Assembly (NCBI GenBank): GCA_025174535.1 | Contig: JALBUN010000009.1 | Coordinates: 310,001-374,000, forward strand | Reading direction: 5' to 3' | Length of the DNA: 64,000 nucleotides | Origin: Cantharellus purpuraceus | Lineage: Eukaryota > Basidiomycota > Agaricomycetes > Cantharellales > Hydnaceae | Part shown: positions 23,400-35,661 of the stretch, one piece after another | How the letters are laid out: each line of letters starts with the position of its first letter | Numbering within the stretch: position 1 is the stretch's first letter | The notes under the pieces: generated by a model | Databases searched by the model: none | Told to the model about the DNA's origin: nothing | What the model saw: only the letters and a program-made list of their open reading frames with translations | Position numbers and translations under genes: made by a program

Positions 23400-24290
23400 C
23401 AGGTGTCAAGCACAAGTGATATGTCAACAAATCTACGGCCAAGACGTGCGTAACAAGAAAAAGTCACTTGGAAGACTGCAGCAGAGCTTCTGAGTCGAGA
23501 GGCTCTGCGTCTTCTAGGGTTGAAAGGATAGCGACTTGGGATGCCTTTCAGCGTATGGGAAATATTCATCAAAAACAGCATCGATAGTTTCATGGCCATT
23601 GGGCTGAGGGATCATCATCTGCCACAAATATGGACCGAGGTGTGAATTATCTAGAAGGGATCAAAGTACTCATCAACAGGCCGCTTCCTTGATTTATGTT
23701 TCATCAGACCTGAGAGGACCGATTGATCATAATCTAGGCTTGTAATATGAGCTTGATGGTAATGACGAATGAATCATTCCTTAGTGCAACGCGAGACGCA
23801 AGGCCACAATTGAGCTTTCCCATAAGCAATAGCACTGAGCATTCAGGCCACAGGCCCCACTGGCAACGTCTACCGCAAGAAGCTGGGGAAAAATCCCCTT
23901 TCGCCTAACGAAGTAAGTTTCGAACATCTGCTGAGAGGTTCGAAGTTGTATACTCTCACATACCGATAATCCGATCGTGTTTCCAAAATTCACGGAGCTA
24001 GTATCTGGGAGAAACGACGGCACTTGGGAAGAGAAGTGGTATTGACCGTGAATTAAGCATTGACCATAAAATAAGAGGAAAGCCTTGACCCGTGAAATAT
24101 GTAAACCCTGATATATGAGACACTTGGATGTGACAAAGAGGAGATTCTGTACGAAATACAAATTAGACAGCATACCGTAACGTGTAGGTTTGAATAATGT
24201 ATTGAAGACTGAAAAGTAAAACGTACGTCCTTTGAGAACTCTCAACGTGGAATCAGCCCGTGCATTAGCTCCTAAGACGAGAATATACGA
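23400..24290. other. No gene recognised
   Basis: A 223-codon minus-strand open frame (23781-24452) overlaps the last exon of the phosducin-like gene in another frame and shows no motif. It is read as a shadow. Confidence 0.45.
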
Positions 24291-24294
24291 CAGG

Positions 24295-25493
24295 TCACAA
24301 GTCAAAGATATCGTCATCATCCACAATGTCCCCTTGGACCAAGTCAAATGCATGGTCGTCCTCATCACTCGAAAATCCGCAATTACCATTGCTCTCGGAT
24401 CGAATGATGTTGTGCCTGTAAATCTTTCAAGAAGCTGGCGACAAAGCATCAATTGAGACTTACCCGCGCAACAATGCCTCTAGACTGTTAGCATTCATGT
24501 CTTCACTTCTGTCTCCATGCTTGGCCCATGCCTCCGCCTCCCAGTCAACCCTTATCCAGTTGTGCACAATCTGGCCAGCTCGATAGACTAACATTGTAGG
24601 TAACATGTCCAGATCCGTGGTAACTTCTGAGTCATCCTCCTCGTCACTATCAAAACCGGGGTCCTCTTCATCAGAATAAGAATCTCGTCCGGAGATGAGG
24701 TTTGAGTGGGAATTTACAGTGGTACCCCTGGAAGATCTGGTTGGCGTCAATGAGGCAAACCCTACGGCAGCGGCGCGGGCGCGAAGAAATTTTGTCATGG
24801 GATATTGTCGAGCAAGACGGGCCAGAACAGCGTCGATATCGTGACATCGTGTAAGAGACTGCATGGCTGTGGGTGCTGTGTCTTAAAATAAATGCGCCAA
24901 GACGCACTGGGTCATAAATGTGTAACACAACCCACGTTCCATCTTTTTCTCCATCGATGGCATTCAAAAATCCAGCCTCATCGATTTCTCGAAGATGGCC
25001 ACCCCGACCCGTTCGCTCGAACAATCGCTTTTCAATCGGGCGCGGCATAACTCCTTCTTCTCTCGCTTTTTGAAGTAGACGCTCCTCCTCATCCTCGGCA
25101 AACGTCCTTGCTGTCAGCGCCATTTTTTCCATCCTTCTATTCGCTTCTTTGATTTCTTGCGCCTGCTTTGCTCTCTCCAAGTTTACAGCATCATTGTGAT
25201 CTTGGATGACACCCTTTACGCCTGTGCGTCCCAGCCGCATCCGCGTCTCCTCAGGAACCCTCTCAGCATCCAATGTAGTCCCTGATGGAGGAATAGACGC
25301 ATCGATGTCAATATAGTCATTGTTGGAGGAAAAGAGAGGGTCGGGGGAGGCTGACCGCGAACGCGATGGCGAACGCACTGGAGACGCAGAACGAGAGCGG
25401 GAGAACAAGGCTCCGGACAGAACGAGTTCATCCAGATTCTAGAAACTACTTAGTTCTTCATTATCCGGTGGAGTATTTGTAGGGACGCACCAT
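24295..25493 (-). CDS. Phosducin-like protein (349 aa)
   Basis: Phosducin-family proteins have a thioredoxin-like fold and act as co-chaperones of CCT for G-beta or cytoskeletal clients. Exons: 25493-25491 (ATG only), 25438-24908, 24858-24464 and 24415-24295; introns 52, 49 and 48 bp. The spliced start MNLDELVLSGALFSRSRSAS fits the family. An RS-rich stretch and a charged helix (residues 60-120) precede the domain: GTWVVLHIYDPSLTRCHDID, LARQYPMTKFLRARA, DLDMLPTMLVYRAGQIVHNW, and SLEALLRGHNIIRSES. An acidic insert (SDEEDPGFDSDEEDD) interrupts the domain, and the tail is acidic (VDDDDIFDL). The junction RG/HNII was needed to recover the conserved end, which supports the last intron. It diverges from the neighbour on the plus strand with 67 bp between starts. 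Confidence 0.88.
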
Positions 25494-25560
25494 GGTCTGA
25501 CATCTAAATGATCACTGTCACTGCGTGACGGTGACCTCTGCCAAGGTCGTTTCCGACAAG
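25494..25560. promoter_or_regulatory. 67 bp bidirectional intergenic region
   Basis: Only 67 bp separate the start codons of the phosducin-like gene and the LENG1-like gene. No clear TATA. Both promoters and 5' leaders must overlap here or within the neighbouring genes. Confidence 0.6.
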
Positions 25561-26631
25561 ATGGGCAAGCTGAACATCGCACACCACAAGTCATACCACC
25601 CATACCGCCTTGATAATATCGAACGCGTCCGGAGAGATGAGGAAGAAGCTAGACTGAAGGAACAGGGTGAAGAAGGTCGCATGAGGGTGGCGGTATGTCA
25701 CAATAGTGCAGTTGCTCATATACACGGTAACGAACGTTTCCTGGACGCAGGACTCTGAGGCCCGCTTAGGCATGTTGCGCGGACGTTCTGATAGTACAAA
25801 GCGAGTAAAAAAGAAGGAAGGCGAAGAGCTTGAGCCACCCCAGCCAATGGCTGCTTTGACAACAATATCCACAAGCTCAGGACACATAAACCTATTCGCT
25901 GACTTTGAGCAAGTGCGTCATCACAGAGTCCGGCTTTTCTCATTTCATTCATTCTTCTGAAATTATAGCATGCAATGTCCAATGCTTTGCTTCGCTCACG
26001 AGAAGTGGCGACGAAAGGCACAAAGATGGAAGATGAAAAGGGGTTTCGACTAGCGCCTTCTGCCAAAGACCTCAAGCCTTGGTATGTGGATCAAGATGCC
26101 CAAAGGGAAGAAATTCCAGAAGAGAAACGGTACATGCGATGAACATATGGAGATACTAAAATACTGACAAACTCATTTAGCATGAAAGATCTCACCTCCA
26201 AGCTGACCTTTGACCCACTCACATCAATTAAATCCGAACTCTCGCGCTCTTATCCATCCACTTCCAATTCTCTCACCTCTTTCCCAGCTCGTCGAATGCA
26301 GGCACCTTCAAATACATCAGAAGCCAGGGTACAACGCGAATCCTCGGAGAGGACGCGTGCCATGGAATTAATCCGCCGCCGGAAGCGAGAAAAGGAACGC
26401 GAAGCACTTGGGATGGCTAACATGACCCCCAGCAGTATCGGGGGAGATGACCTTGACAGAAGTGCAGGATATGGCGATGTATACAATCGCAAGGAAACCG
26501 AGGATGCACATCGCCGACGGGACCGTGGATGGGGTCGTGAACGAGGAAGGAGTGACCAAGAGCGGCGAAGACATAGATATGACACAGATGATCACCCTGG
26601 CTCGAGTGACTATCGACATCGAAGATGGTGA
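25561..26631 (+). CDS. CIR N-terminal domain protein, LENG1-like (301 aa)
   Basis: Exons 25561-25692, 25751-25912, 25969-26129 and 26181-26631; introns 58, 56 and 51 bp. The protein begins MGKLNIAHHKSYHPYRLDNI then ERVRRDEEEARLKEQ, the CIR_N module found in CBF1-interacting corepressor and in LENG1-type proteins, which are nuclear and linked to splicing or transcription. The middle has a GHINLFADFE motif typical of LENG1-like proteins. It is followed by APSAKDLKPWYVD and LTSKLTFDPLTSIKSELSR. The C-terminus is a basic Arg/Asp/Glu-rich low-complexity tail. ATG at 25561 was chosen because the CIR_N motif starts exactly there. Confidence 0.85.
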
Positions 26632-29600
26632 AGTTGCACTCTCATTCCAGTTTTGTAAGGTAGCTTCCTTCCTCTTGTACGAACATCCAGATTGTGGCTT
26701 CCTATCCACCAGACAGCCGCTTCTCGTCGGTAGTCGCCTCTCATGTGCGCCAATCCTGGATCAGATTCCTTCGCCACCGGCTCCTACAGACTGAGCTACG
26801 GACATGTGCCCGGGTCTCAATGTGCGTAGTAGGCCAGCTGTCCATCGGAGCTCGAAGCACATTTTTGGATTGGTCACACGTCATAGCTATGCATACCGTC
26901 CTGACTGACTATGAATTTACCAAGGGTGTTACACATACCTATTCAATCACCGAAGACCGTCCGTATTGAATAGCGTACAGGTGGTATTGCAATACGGCAA
27001 TCAAGCATGCAGTCAATCGCCCACGACAAGCTCCAAATTCTACTGCCTGAAGGCCTGATGTTGGGAGAAAGGATACCGCTATTATTAAACAGTCCTTAAC
27101 TTATCAGTGATATATGAGACGTAGAGATTGGCATCCCGTCTCCGCAGGCTCCAATAGTTTGATGCTCACTCCGAGAGCACCGAAAGGCATCAAAGCATCT
27201 AAACATACTGATATTGCAACCAACAATAAACAGTGCTATTAAGGGCATGCACATTTCAACGACTAATGAACCAGATTCAAAATTGATATCCATGCCTTGA
27301 CGCGGGCAGGTGGTCGTTACCTCCAGTTTCGCTCCCTCTGGCGTATGATCAAGTGCTGCAAATCAGAACCCGACGATCCTCAGCACTTCTGCATTAGCGG
27401 TGGGCACAAGATCTTCACACGAAGGGGGTGCCAAAGACCGTATACAAGTACCTACCGTGTATCAAGGGCATGCTTTCGAGAGTTTTCAATGCCAAATCAG
27501 ACCGACAGACGTCGAGTGTCATATGAAAGATGCGGCTACCTGTCCAATGCATGGACTGGCATATCAGCGTCAACCTGCACTTGAAAGGGCACTGTGGAGT
27601 GATCTTCGGCACCGCATGCTATAGACACGCAGTCATAGGAACGTCGGAAACAGCCAGCGACATCTGTAACTCACAAAGCAAAACTAGCCCCTCATCAGCC
27701 AAGGTGCTTCTTCATGAAGACACGCTATCTATCCTGCATACATAAATGTAGTTCAGTTGTCTCAATCGCTAACGTTCGATGTGGAGCCGACGTACGGATC
27801 TGAACGATACAAGACTGCCTGTCGACACCACGACTTCGCGCCTAGGATCGAAGAGGAGACTTAGACTCTAATTTGACAAGGCTTCCAAGTGGACAGTGCT
27901 CAACGCTCACCAATTTTGGGAATTTGATTTTCCTAAACAGGAAGTGAACGCGGATGCGACCGTAGAATCGGAGACTCTTAGCCAAGGGTGGCTCTGGGAA
28001 GACAAAGGGATCCGGCTATCCCAACTCTCGAAACAGATGAGATCGTCACTGGTATCTCCTGACCTCTGTTGTACTGGCTATTCTTTGATTGTGTTGGTCA
28101 AGGGAAGGACGTATAAACGTTGCGGCTTGAGATGCTAAAATCAGAGGACTGTGCATATATATGCTCGCTAGCCTGCCTTCAATTATGGGTGCTGGTTTGG
28201 TATTGCAATATGAATGAAGGCGCAAACCCAAGCGGTTTACTACAAGCCAGGTGTGAGCCTGCAAGTACTCATATATGCAGCTCCAAGAAGTATAACTAGT
28301 CACCGTGGGGCTTCAGGAAATAGTAGCATCATCCGAGGCAGGACAAATCTCCTACAATTTGATTTGCATTCAGCGACACTCGACAGAAATGCGATGCAGC
28401 ATACCTACGCGCCAAATACTTCCGAACCGTTTCTCATGGTCTAAAAAAAACACTTTTAGTAAGAGAGAGAGATCAATTAGGGTGCTCGAAGCGCTACACT
28501 GTTAGTAAAATGAAAATGAGGAACCAGGAACGAGCATAACACACCATTTAACGTCAAAGACAGTTATAGTTAAATAAGTAAAAAATGCGCCTGTAATATA
28601 CGTCCTAGATTTGATCTTTGACGTTTATGGAAAATAATGAGTCTTATCAGCCTCCGCGACACGGGAAGAGCGTAGATTTATCTAGTAGTCGAACTATGTT
28701 AGTGAATTGACAAGAGACGTCGAAATAGTCAAAAGCTATTCTGAGTGGAGCTGAAGAGCTTCCAAGGAAAATGCAACATGTTATCGCGGTTTCGATAACG
28801 GGAGTCGCAAAGCAATATTGGTGTGATAGTCCAGAACTCCATCAGTTAGGCCCTAGAGCGGAAACTGAAGTTGGTGCCCGCATTGTCTGGGTCGATATGA
28901 CATAAGCCGAGGGTCCAGGTCTGCTTCGAGGGGTAAACAGCTGCAACTGGGCGTTGCAAATGGCGTGCAATCTAGCACATTATGAGTCTACTATCGCTTT
29001 CCGTGATATAAAGCCTTCCTTGTTATCCTCAAATTTCCCATACCTGAGTTCGTTCCCCTTTCTACACAGCAATCCCTCATTCCCACACGGTGGTGACCTG
29101 TGCTGTATCCAACACATGTCTTCCACTGTACTCTGTGAGATGTGTCCTTGCACTGTGAAAGATGTCGGCAGGATTCTGCGCTGGTCACCTTACCCAACCC
29201 CCGCAGTGTCTTCTCATCTTCTGAGAAATGCTGCGGTTGTGTAGTGGCGGCCGCAAGGATACCAGTCGAAGCGATTCTTTCATAAAGAGACGCAGTCTTT
29301 CACGAGTCACAATGGCTACATACCGTCAGCACTGTGACACTTCGTTTTACCGTTCCAGGCTCCCCATTGAGCTCACTGTATGTTTAGCCCACTGAGAAAA
29401 CATATAATGAAAAGGTACGGGTGCCTTGTGACATGTTGATCGTAAATTGTGGGAGCCGTAACATGTCACCACCAGCGACTGCCACGCCTTGTTTCATACG
29501 CTCACACGACCTGATGTAGCCAACCATATGAATCGCCGCCTTCTCGCTCCAGTCAGTGACCAACTCAGTGAAATGAACAATCACGACGAACATATATCCG

Positions 29601-31500
29601 TCAGACTACCGGCAATGTCCTACAATAGTATCAAAGCCGACCATCCAGCCGACAGAGCGTGGGCAAGTTGCTGTCGAAACTCACGTGAAAGACCGCAAGA
29701 GTGTCCATCCGGAAAGTTCATATGAACACACCTGGCGCTTTTTGCGAGCAGCGCTTGCGGTAGCAGCTCTTCATGGTGACCTACTTAGTGGCCATGGAGG
29801 CACCTCATCACGAAAGCAATACATGCACTTACATGACAAGGATCGATCGACCATTCCAAGTTCCACAAAGAAGAAGTCAAAAGGCTGCCGGTGTTTCAGA
29901 CCAACGACGGCTACTACAACTTAGCCGGTCAGGTCCTACACCACCAGTTATGATGCCTACCTCTGGTGTTTTACAGTTGCAAATGAAAGTACCACACGAA
30001 TCTGTCCTGATAGGGGTGTCGGTGATTTCGAATACAAGCATTGTCGCCTCGAAACAGTGGAGATATCCGGCGCTGCAATTGACAGCGAAGTCTAGGATCT
30101 CCTATGGAGGCAATTGTTCCTTGGACTTCTTATCGCCTATAAATATTGAAGGTGATCTAGAGGCTCAAGGCGAGCTTAGGAGGGCACGGCTGGGAGAGAG
30201 TACAGATGGTGTGGATACTATTGACAGTCATCCGACAATTACGCATGGGCCTCAACCAAAGGCCTGGGGAAATGAACCATCGTCCGTCCCGTCATGTTGT
30301 GTCATAAGTATAATCACTGCCAAGATGTCAGCCGGGTCTCGATTCAAATACCAGGAAAGAGAAAGATATGCAGCCCTGGTGCACAAATGACACCAAATAA
30401 GCCGCCTATAGCGCACAATTGATGCCCAATTTCATTGTGTTAATATGGTGATCACAACTACACCGCGCGCAAAATTCCCAGGTACCCGCATTATATTCGC
30501 GAGGACCGCTTGCCCTTATCCCTCTCCCTTGTCCGTCGTTCCTGGAGACCACAATGCACAGTGGATGCATAGACTCTTCGTCAATACACGGAGATGGTTT
30601 CAAGTGAGGAGTCTATAAGAATGCTTCCAGTAGTATGCATGAATATGGCATTGACGCAACTCAATAAAGCAGTTTGATTGAAGCACCTACCCTCTGAAGT
30701 CCAAGGAATGATTGATCTGTCTCCTCATGTATTACAAACACACACATAATTGAGCGCTGTTTCTACATATGATATTTCCAATACCGGATGACATGCGATG
30801 AACATGGGCGGCGAAGAGAGTGGTGACTTGATGCTGAGGTTGAGCGCATTGAAGAAGCAAGTTGGCAAAAATCTTGAATTATCGGCGATAATAGAATACA
30901 AGTAACCCTGAAATATACCCTCGCTGCACAATAATTCACGAAAAAGAAAGGAAACCCACTTTTGATTTTCGTGTTTTCGAGCGGTGGCCCATTCCCAGCA
31001 GTATTTGCGTATCAAATCCACAGTCAGAAGATCAGAAGCGGCAAATTTATCAAGAATGCCAGCAAGTGCTGAAAGGCAAAACATATTAGTAATAGCGTAA
31101 TACAAGGGGTAATATGGTTTCAAACAGTGACGGATGCTTTACTCTAGCTGCCTTAACAAAGATGGCGGTTAGCGGCTCGGCTCCCCTCGGCTGCGAGCCG
31201 ACTATCTGGAGAGACATTGAGGAGACTTGAGGCACATACTTAAGTATGCGCTGAGGTCTGAATCATATGTATATCCAAGCCGTGCGTTTGTTTCATAGCC
31301 TTGCCGGGAAGCTTTCTCGGCTCAAGCCGACGGCATATCCGCCAATGCTGGTGAAAAGTGTTGGGGGGGCCCATCGCAAACATTCGCATGATGTAGAAGT
31401 AGCACCCATGCGGAAAAAATGTTGAAGTCCATGATCGTGGCGGCGTGCCACACCTGCCTAAACCACCTACCCAGCCGGCCATCCGCTCACAATGCATGAT
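26632..31500. other. Long region with no recognised gene
   Basis: Nearly 5 kb with many stops. The longest plus-strand frame is 29773-30390 (205 codons) and the longest minus-strand one 30725-31123 (132 codons); neither shows a family motif. No terminal repeats or transposase residues were seen. It may hold lineage-specific or decayed genes. Confidence 0.35.
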
Positions 31501-31529
31501 AATCGAAACGACCATGAACAGAACCGCAA

Positions 31530-34500
31530 CTATTCATTTACTAGCTTCTCTCCGCGATGTATGAACTCCCAGCATGCCTTCCCAGGCTCGGCTCCCAAGA
31601 TTTCCTGCACTTGCTCCAACTGGAGAGTACAAAGCTCCCTCACACTGGATACCTTTCCCATGACATATCTCGCATTCTTGGCCGTGATGCCCGGGAGCGA
31701 TCTGAGTAGCTTCTCCGCCACAAGATTGATACCCGCGCCCACATCTTCATCGTCCTCTGCGCCCACGGCGATAGCCTTCGATGGATCAGGTTCAGAATTG
31801 TGGAGCTTAAGATCATTAAATATCTCGGCGGTGGCATATGGAGAGGAGGACCAGATAATCCGCACTCGAGGAAATGACAATGTCAAAAGAACCAGCTTGG
31901 ACTGCACGGACGCAAAAGCTGGTGTTTCACCTGGCAGTCTTGCGCCCGGTTTCTTCTTGGCGGGATATTTCCCTGTAGGTTTCGCATGAGATGTCATCTC
32001 CGTAGCGGTCTGAAGGAACTTCATCAAGATCACTGCAACATAATCACTGCAATGAACGACATGCCCCTAAAGAGAACGATTTATGTTCCTCGAACTCGAT
32101 CAATAGGATCGGCTGCTTGTAATGCACAGACATTAGCTCGCATTGTGTATATCTGGGGAAGGATTAGGGACGCTCATAGCAACCATGAGAATAGATCAAA
32201 AGGCGACTCACAGCCTACCACTGTTGAAACTTGACAGAAGGTCTGGTATGCTTTTCCTTTCGACACACATATCAGGTGTTAGAATATAGTCTCCCACAAG
32301 CAAAGTAGCCGGTATGATTCGCAAGTTTGACGCATGAAGCAAATTTGGAAGGGTCGACCAAAATTCACGCATGTCGACAATGACCTGAACTCGGCCGCAA
32401 GTATGTGTGAACGAAATGAGACAACAGAATCATGGAACATCATACTTGAGAGGGTGCAGTTGTAGCCACTTTGCCTCCTCCAGCGATACGGGAGCTGATG
32501 GTCCTAACGATCGCATCTGCGCTGGAGCCGGGGCGGCGTTCTTCCAAGATTGGCATCAGCATGCTCTGGACAATTATAACGATTTTGGGACGGATGAAAC
32601 AAATTAAAAGCCAATCTCACTCCTCGTTCCTTGATTAGACGCTCGAAGCTCTCCTTCTCCCTGCGGAGTCCAGCCAGATACTTATGCTCTTCACAGCTCA
32701 TGGAATAAAACATGAAATAAATTCGAACGCCGAGTCCAGGATTTGAATTTCGATATACCTGGAAGCACAGAAGATATGATAAAAGTCAACCATATCAAAT
32801 CGGCAGATCTAACCTCAATCCTGCGTATGAACTCTTGATTAGGCTCATACATTACGATGTAGCGTGGCCGAATCTCTGATAGAACCTGGTCGTCCGTATC
32901 ATCTGAATACGCACGTATGATCACCGTTTGCTCGGGTGGGAGGAGGCCAAAGTTGGTGTCAAATTCAACATCATTCAGCTGGAGCGTTTCGGCGTCGGTA
33001 GCAGTCGATGCCTTGACGACACTAGGCGCTTTTGCAGCGAAGCTATGACAATGTATGAAACTGCACCCCTTAGCACCTGCTTTGAACTTACAAGTCTGCG
33101 ATTTGTTCCGCCTCATCCATTATCAGGCCCTCACTCTTTATCATGCCTTCCTGCTCGGATTCCCGTGGCCGCTGAGAGGTATTTCCGAGTGCACCTCCGC
33201 GGACTCTCCTCCGATTTGCTGCTCTATCCCGTCTGTCTTTGTCCTTTTTCTTCATTGCCTCACTCAACTCTCCATCGCCAGACGTAGTTGCATTTTCAGG
33301 TTTCTGAGCTGGTGCTGTGTTCTTCTTGCAACTGGGACCCGCCTGATTCTGAATGCTTGCATGAAGCTCTGCTTTCCAACCTAAATAGCCACGCAGACGC
33401 CGCATCATCATCTGACGCCCCTGTTCACCCTTGGGTGCATCCGAGTCCAGCGTGTTTAGGTACTCTTGTAATAAAGAGCACGTTCGGTTTGAGGAGGTCA
33501 TAACGAGCACAGTATCTGAGCCTGGATGTACTAACGTGGAGAATAAGATGGCGTGAGCTTAGAGGTAGGGTAAACGCACGGGATGATCCAGGCTTATCGG
33601 CAATCTCCTGCTCTATTTCATGCAGTACTTCGACCAGTAAACCCAATTTTGGGGGTTCTTCCAGAACAGGGCTAATCTCTTTGGGCAACCACCATGGCCT
33701 CTTGTTATCTTGTACCTTGCCAGCCATCACGCCTTCAAGCTCATCAAGTACATCCCACTCTGCATCCTGCTCTGCCTCCATAGCCTGCAGCTCACGGTCT
33801 GACACCTCATTGCCATTGTTCGAGGTAGGCATATTGATGTAGCACCGTCTTCTAGCCGTAGTAAAAATGGTATGTGCCGCATCCATCGTGAGCCACGGTG
33901 ATTGGTTTTCCTGGGAGTACAAAGAATTAGAAGTTCTACTGTTGGATGCAACAATGGTCTCTAGATACGCATGAAACGCGAGAGGGTCATACGACAATAG
34001 GAATCTGGTGTAGTTGACGTCAGGTCGAACATGTCAGAAACATTTACAGGGCCAACGTTAATAGTTTGCGCAATACTCCGAGATCGCTCACGAGCCGCTT
34101 CGTACGTGCCCCAACTTTGTGCCAAATAGGATCCAACTGCCGGCGTACCATAGCGTCGAATGAGCGAAAATAAGCAGACTTGATGTCAAGTTCATCAAGA
34201 TCCAGCTGGTGATACAGCAATCAGTAAATATACATCTGCATAACGAACGAAAGGGCCTTACCGTGGTATTACTTCGTCTCAACTCGTTAAGTGTCGCGTT
34301 CATACAATTCACAATAGCTTCATGTATGTCGCTCATTGATTCGGACATTGGCTGTGCGAGTTCGATGACGTCTGCCTTCCGACGTTCCAAGGAACTTTGT
34401 ACTTCCTCATGGAAACTATATGGTCACTAAGCGGGAAAATCCAGTACGTAAACAAGACAATAATGTACCGTGGATATATATGAACTGTTCGGATCTTCAT

Positions 34501-35282
34501 CGATAAAGGCATACAAATTAGAACAACCATAGGTGAGCAGATGAGCTGCGAACCTGGAGCTCTTTTAAGATATTTCTTAGAGGAGACATCCCCGATGTGA
34601 TGTGTTCTGGTTGATCAGAAAAGGCTTTCAAGAAGCCTGTTTGATTTTTGTCACGATACAGTCTGGTGATGAAGGCTGTGGGGTCCAATGCTGTGACCCT
34701 AAGTGCCCTTGGGTCAAGTAATTAACCACGATTAGTAAGATACGCACTTCTCGGCGTGCATCACGATGATTCCGGTGATTAAATCAATAGGTATATCTGA
34801 GAGCAGCATGTCGACAGTGAGAATCCTTGAGGTAACCGATAGTAGTCCCCCTTTCTTGTATAGTACTTGTCTATGATATAATGATGAGATCCATGCGCGG
34901 TGTATCAAAGCATTTGACAATGAGTACACAAGAAGACATTTTATATACTACTAGGACAGTACGCACCTGTCTTTCCGATGCATTTCAAATCCAACGACTC
35001 TTAAACCTGGCTGCCTACAGCCCATTACGCCCAATTCTTCTCCAATACCTGCCTCCTCTTCAGCAGTGGCATTAACTGGAATCATGCGGGGTCAACAACG
35101 ACGTCTGTAGAAAGCCTTAGATTCTTACCGATCAGAATAAGGCTATTTGGCGAGTCAAATACCTTCAGCAGTGTACAGATGAGACTTCGCAGTCCAAGTC
35201 CCCGCGCGAGTAGCGTCAACGATGACTCAGTAGGATCAGAAATTTGAGTTGCAAGGTTGGAAAAATAGAGAAGTGGCGCCAT
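31530..35282 (-). CDS. RAD1: XPF/Rad1 structure-specific DNA repair endonuclease
   Basis: The catalytic subunit of the XPF-ERCC1 (Rad1-Rad10) nuclease cuts on the 5' side of lesions in nucleotide-excision repair, and acts in interstrand-crosslink repair and single-strand annealing. About ten exons read in order. The helicase-like N-terminus includes [77 protein letters not shown] and [18 protein letters not shown]. Then come [33 protein letters not shown] and [20 protein letters not shown], the ERCC4 nuclease core (VIVDMREF .. [10 protein letters not shown] .. VERKSIPDL at about 32250, catalytic ERKxxxD intact), and a C-terminal helix-hairpin-helix region ([20 protein letters not shown]) that pairs with Rad10/ERCC1. 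Start 35282 is in the first conserved motif; stop at 31530-31532. Exon 1/2 (35282-35129, 35075-34967) were checked by frame. Confidence 0.93.
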
Positions 35283-35661
35283 AGTGCATCTTGCGGCTTA
35301 AACTCATCTACCGTCAAAGCAGCTGAAAACGAGTGGCGAGCCGTGACGCGTGCCGGTCACACTTCTAGTCACCGATGTCGTTCACTCCTTCCAGTTGTCC
35401 CCGCGAATAACTGGACTTTCTGGCACGTATACTATCGTCGCATCCAACATTGAACGGCTAATAAAAGGTTATATTCGATCCTACCCTTGTGAAATCTGTA
35501 GAGTTTTGCGAATTACTCTTAAGGCACCTTTAATTAAGAAAAAGCCTTTTTGAAGTCGCCTGAGATCGTTGTAAGTAGATGCGGGTAAACAAAGGAATGC
35601 TTAAGATCGACTAATCGATGTCTCAACTCCAACCAACTTGTGATCTTGCAGTTGTTGTGTC
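35283..35661. promoter_or_regulatory. Shared intergenic region of RAD1 and the Clr2-like gene
   Basis: 379 bp between divergent start codons. No strong TATA box is seen on either strand. It may hold both promoters. Confidence 0.5.

Noticed and set aside
23781..24452. 223-codon minus-strand frame downstream of the phosducin-like gene
   Set aside because: It overlaps the real last exon in another frame and has no recognisable domain.
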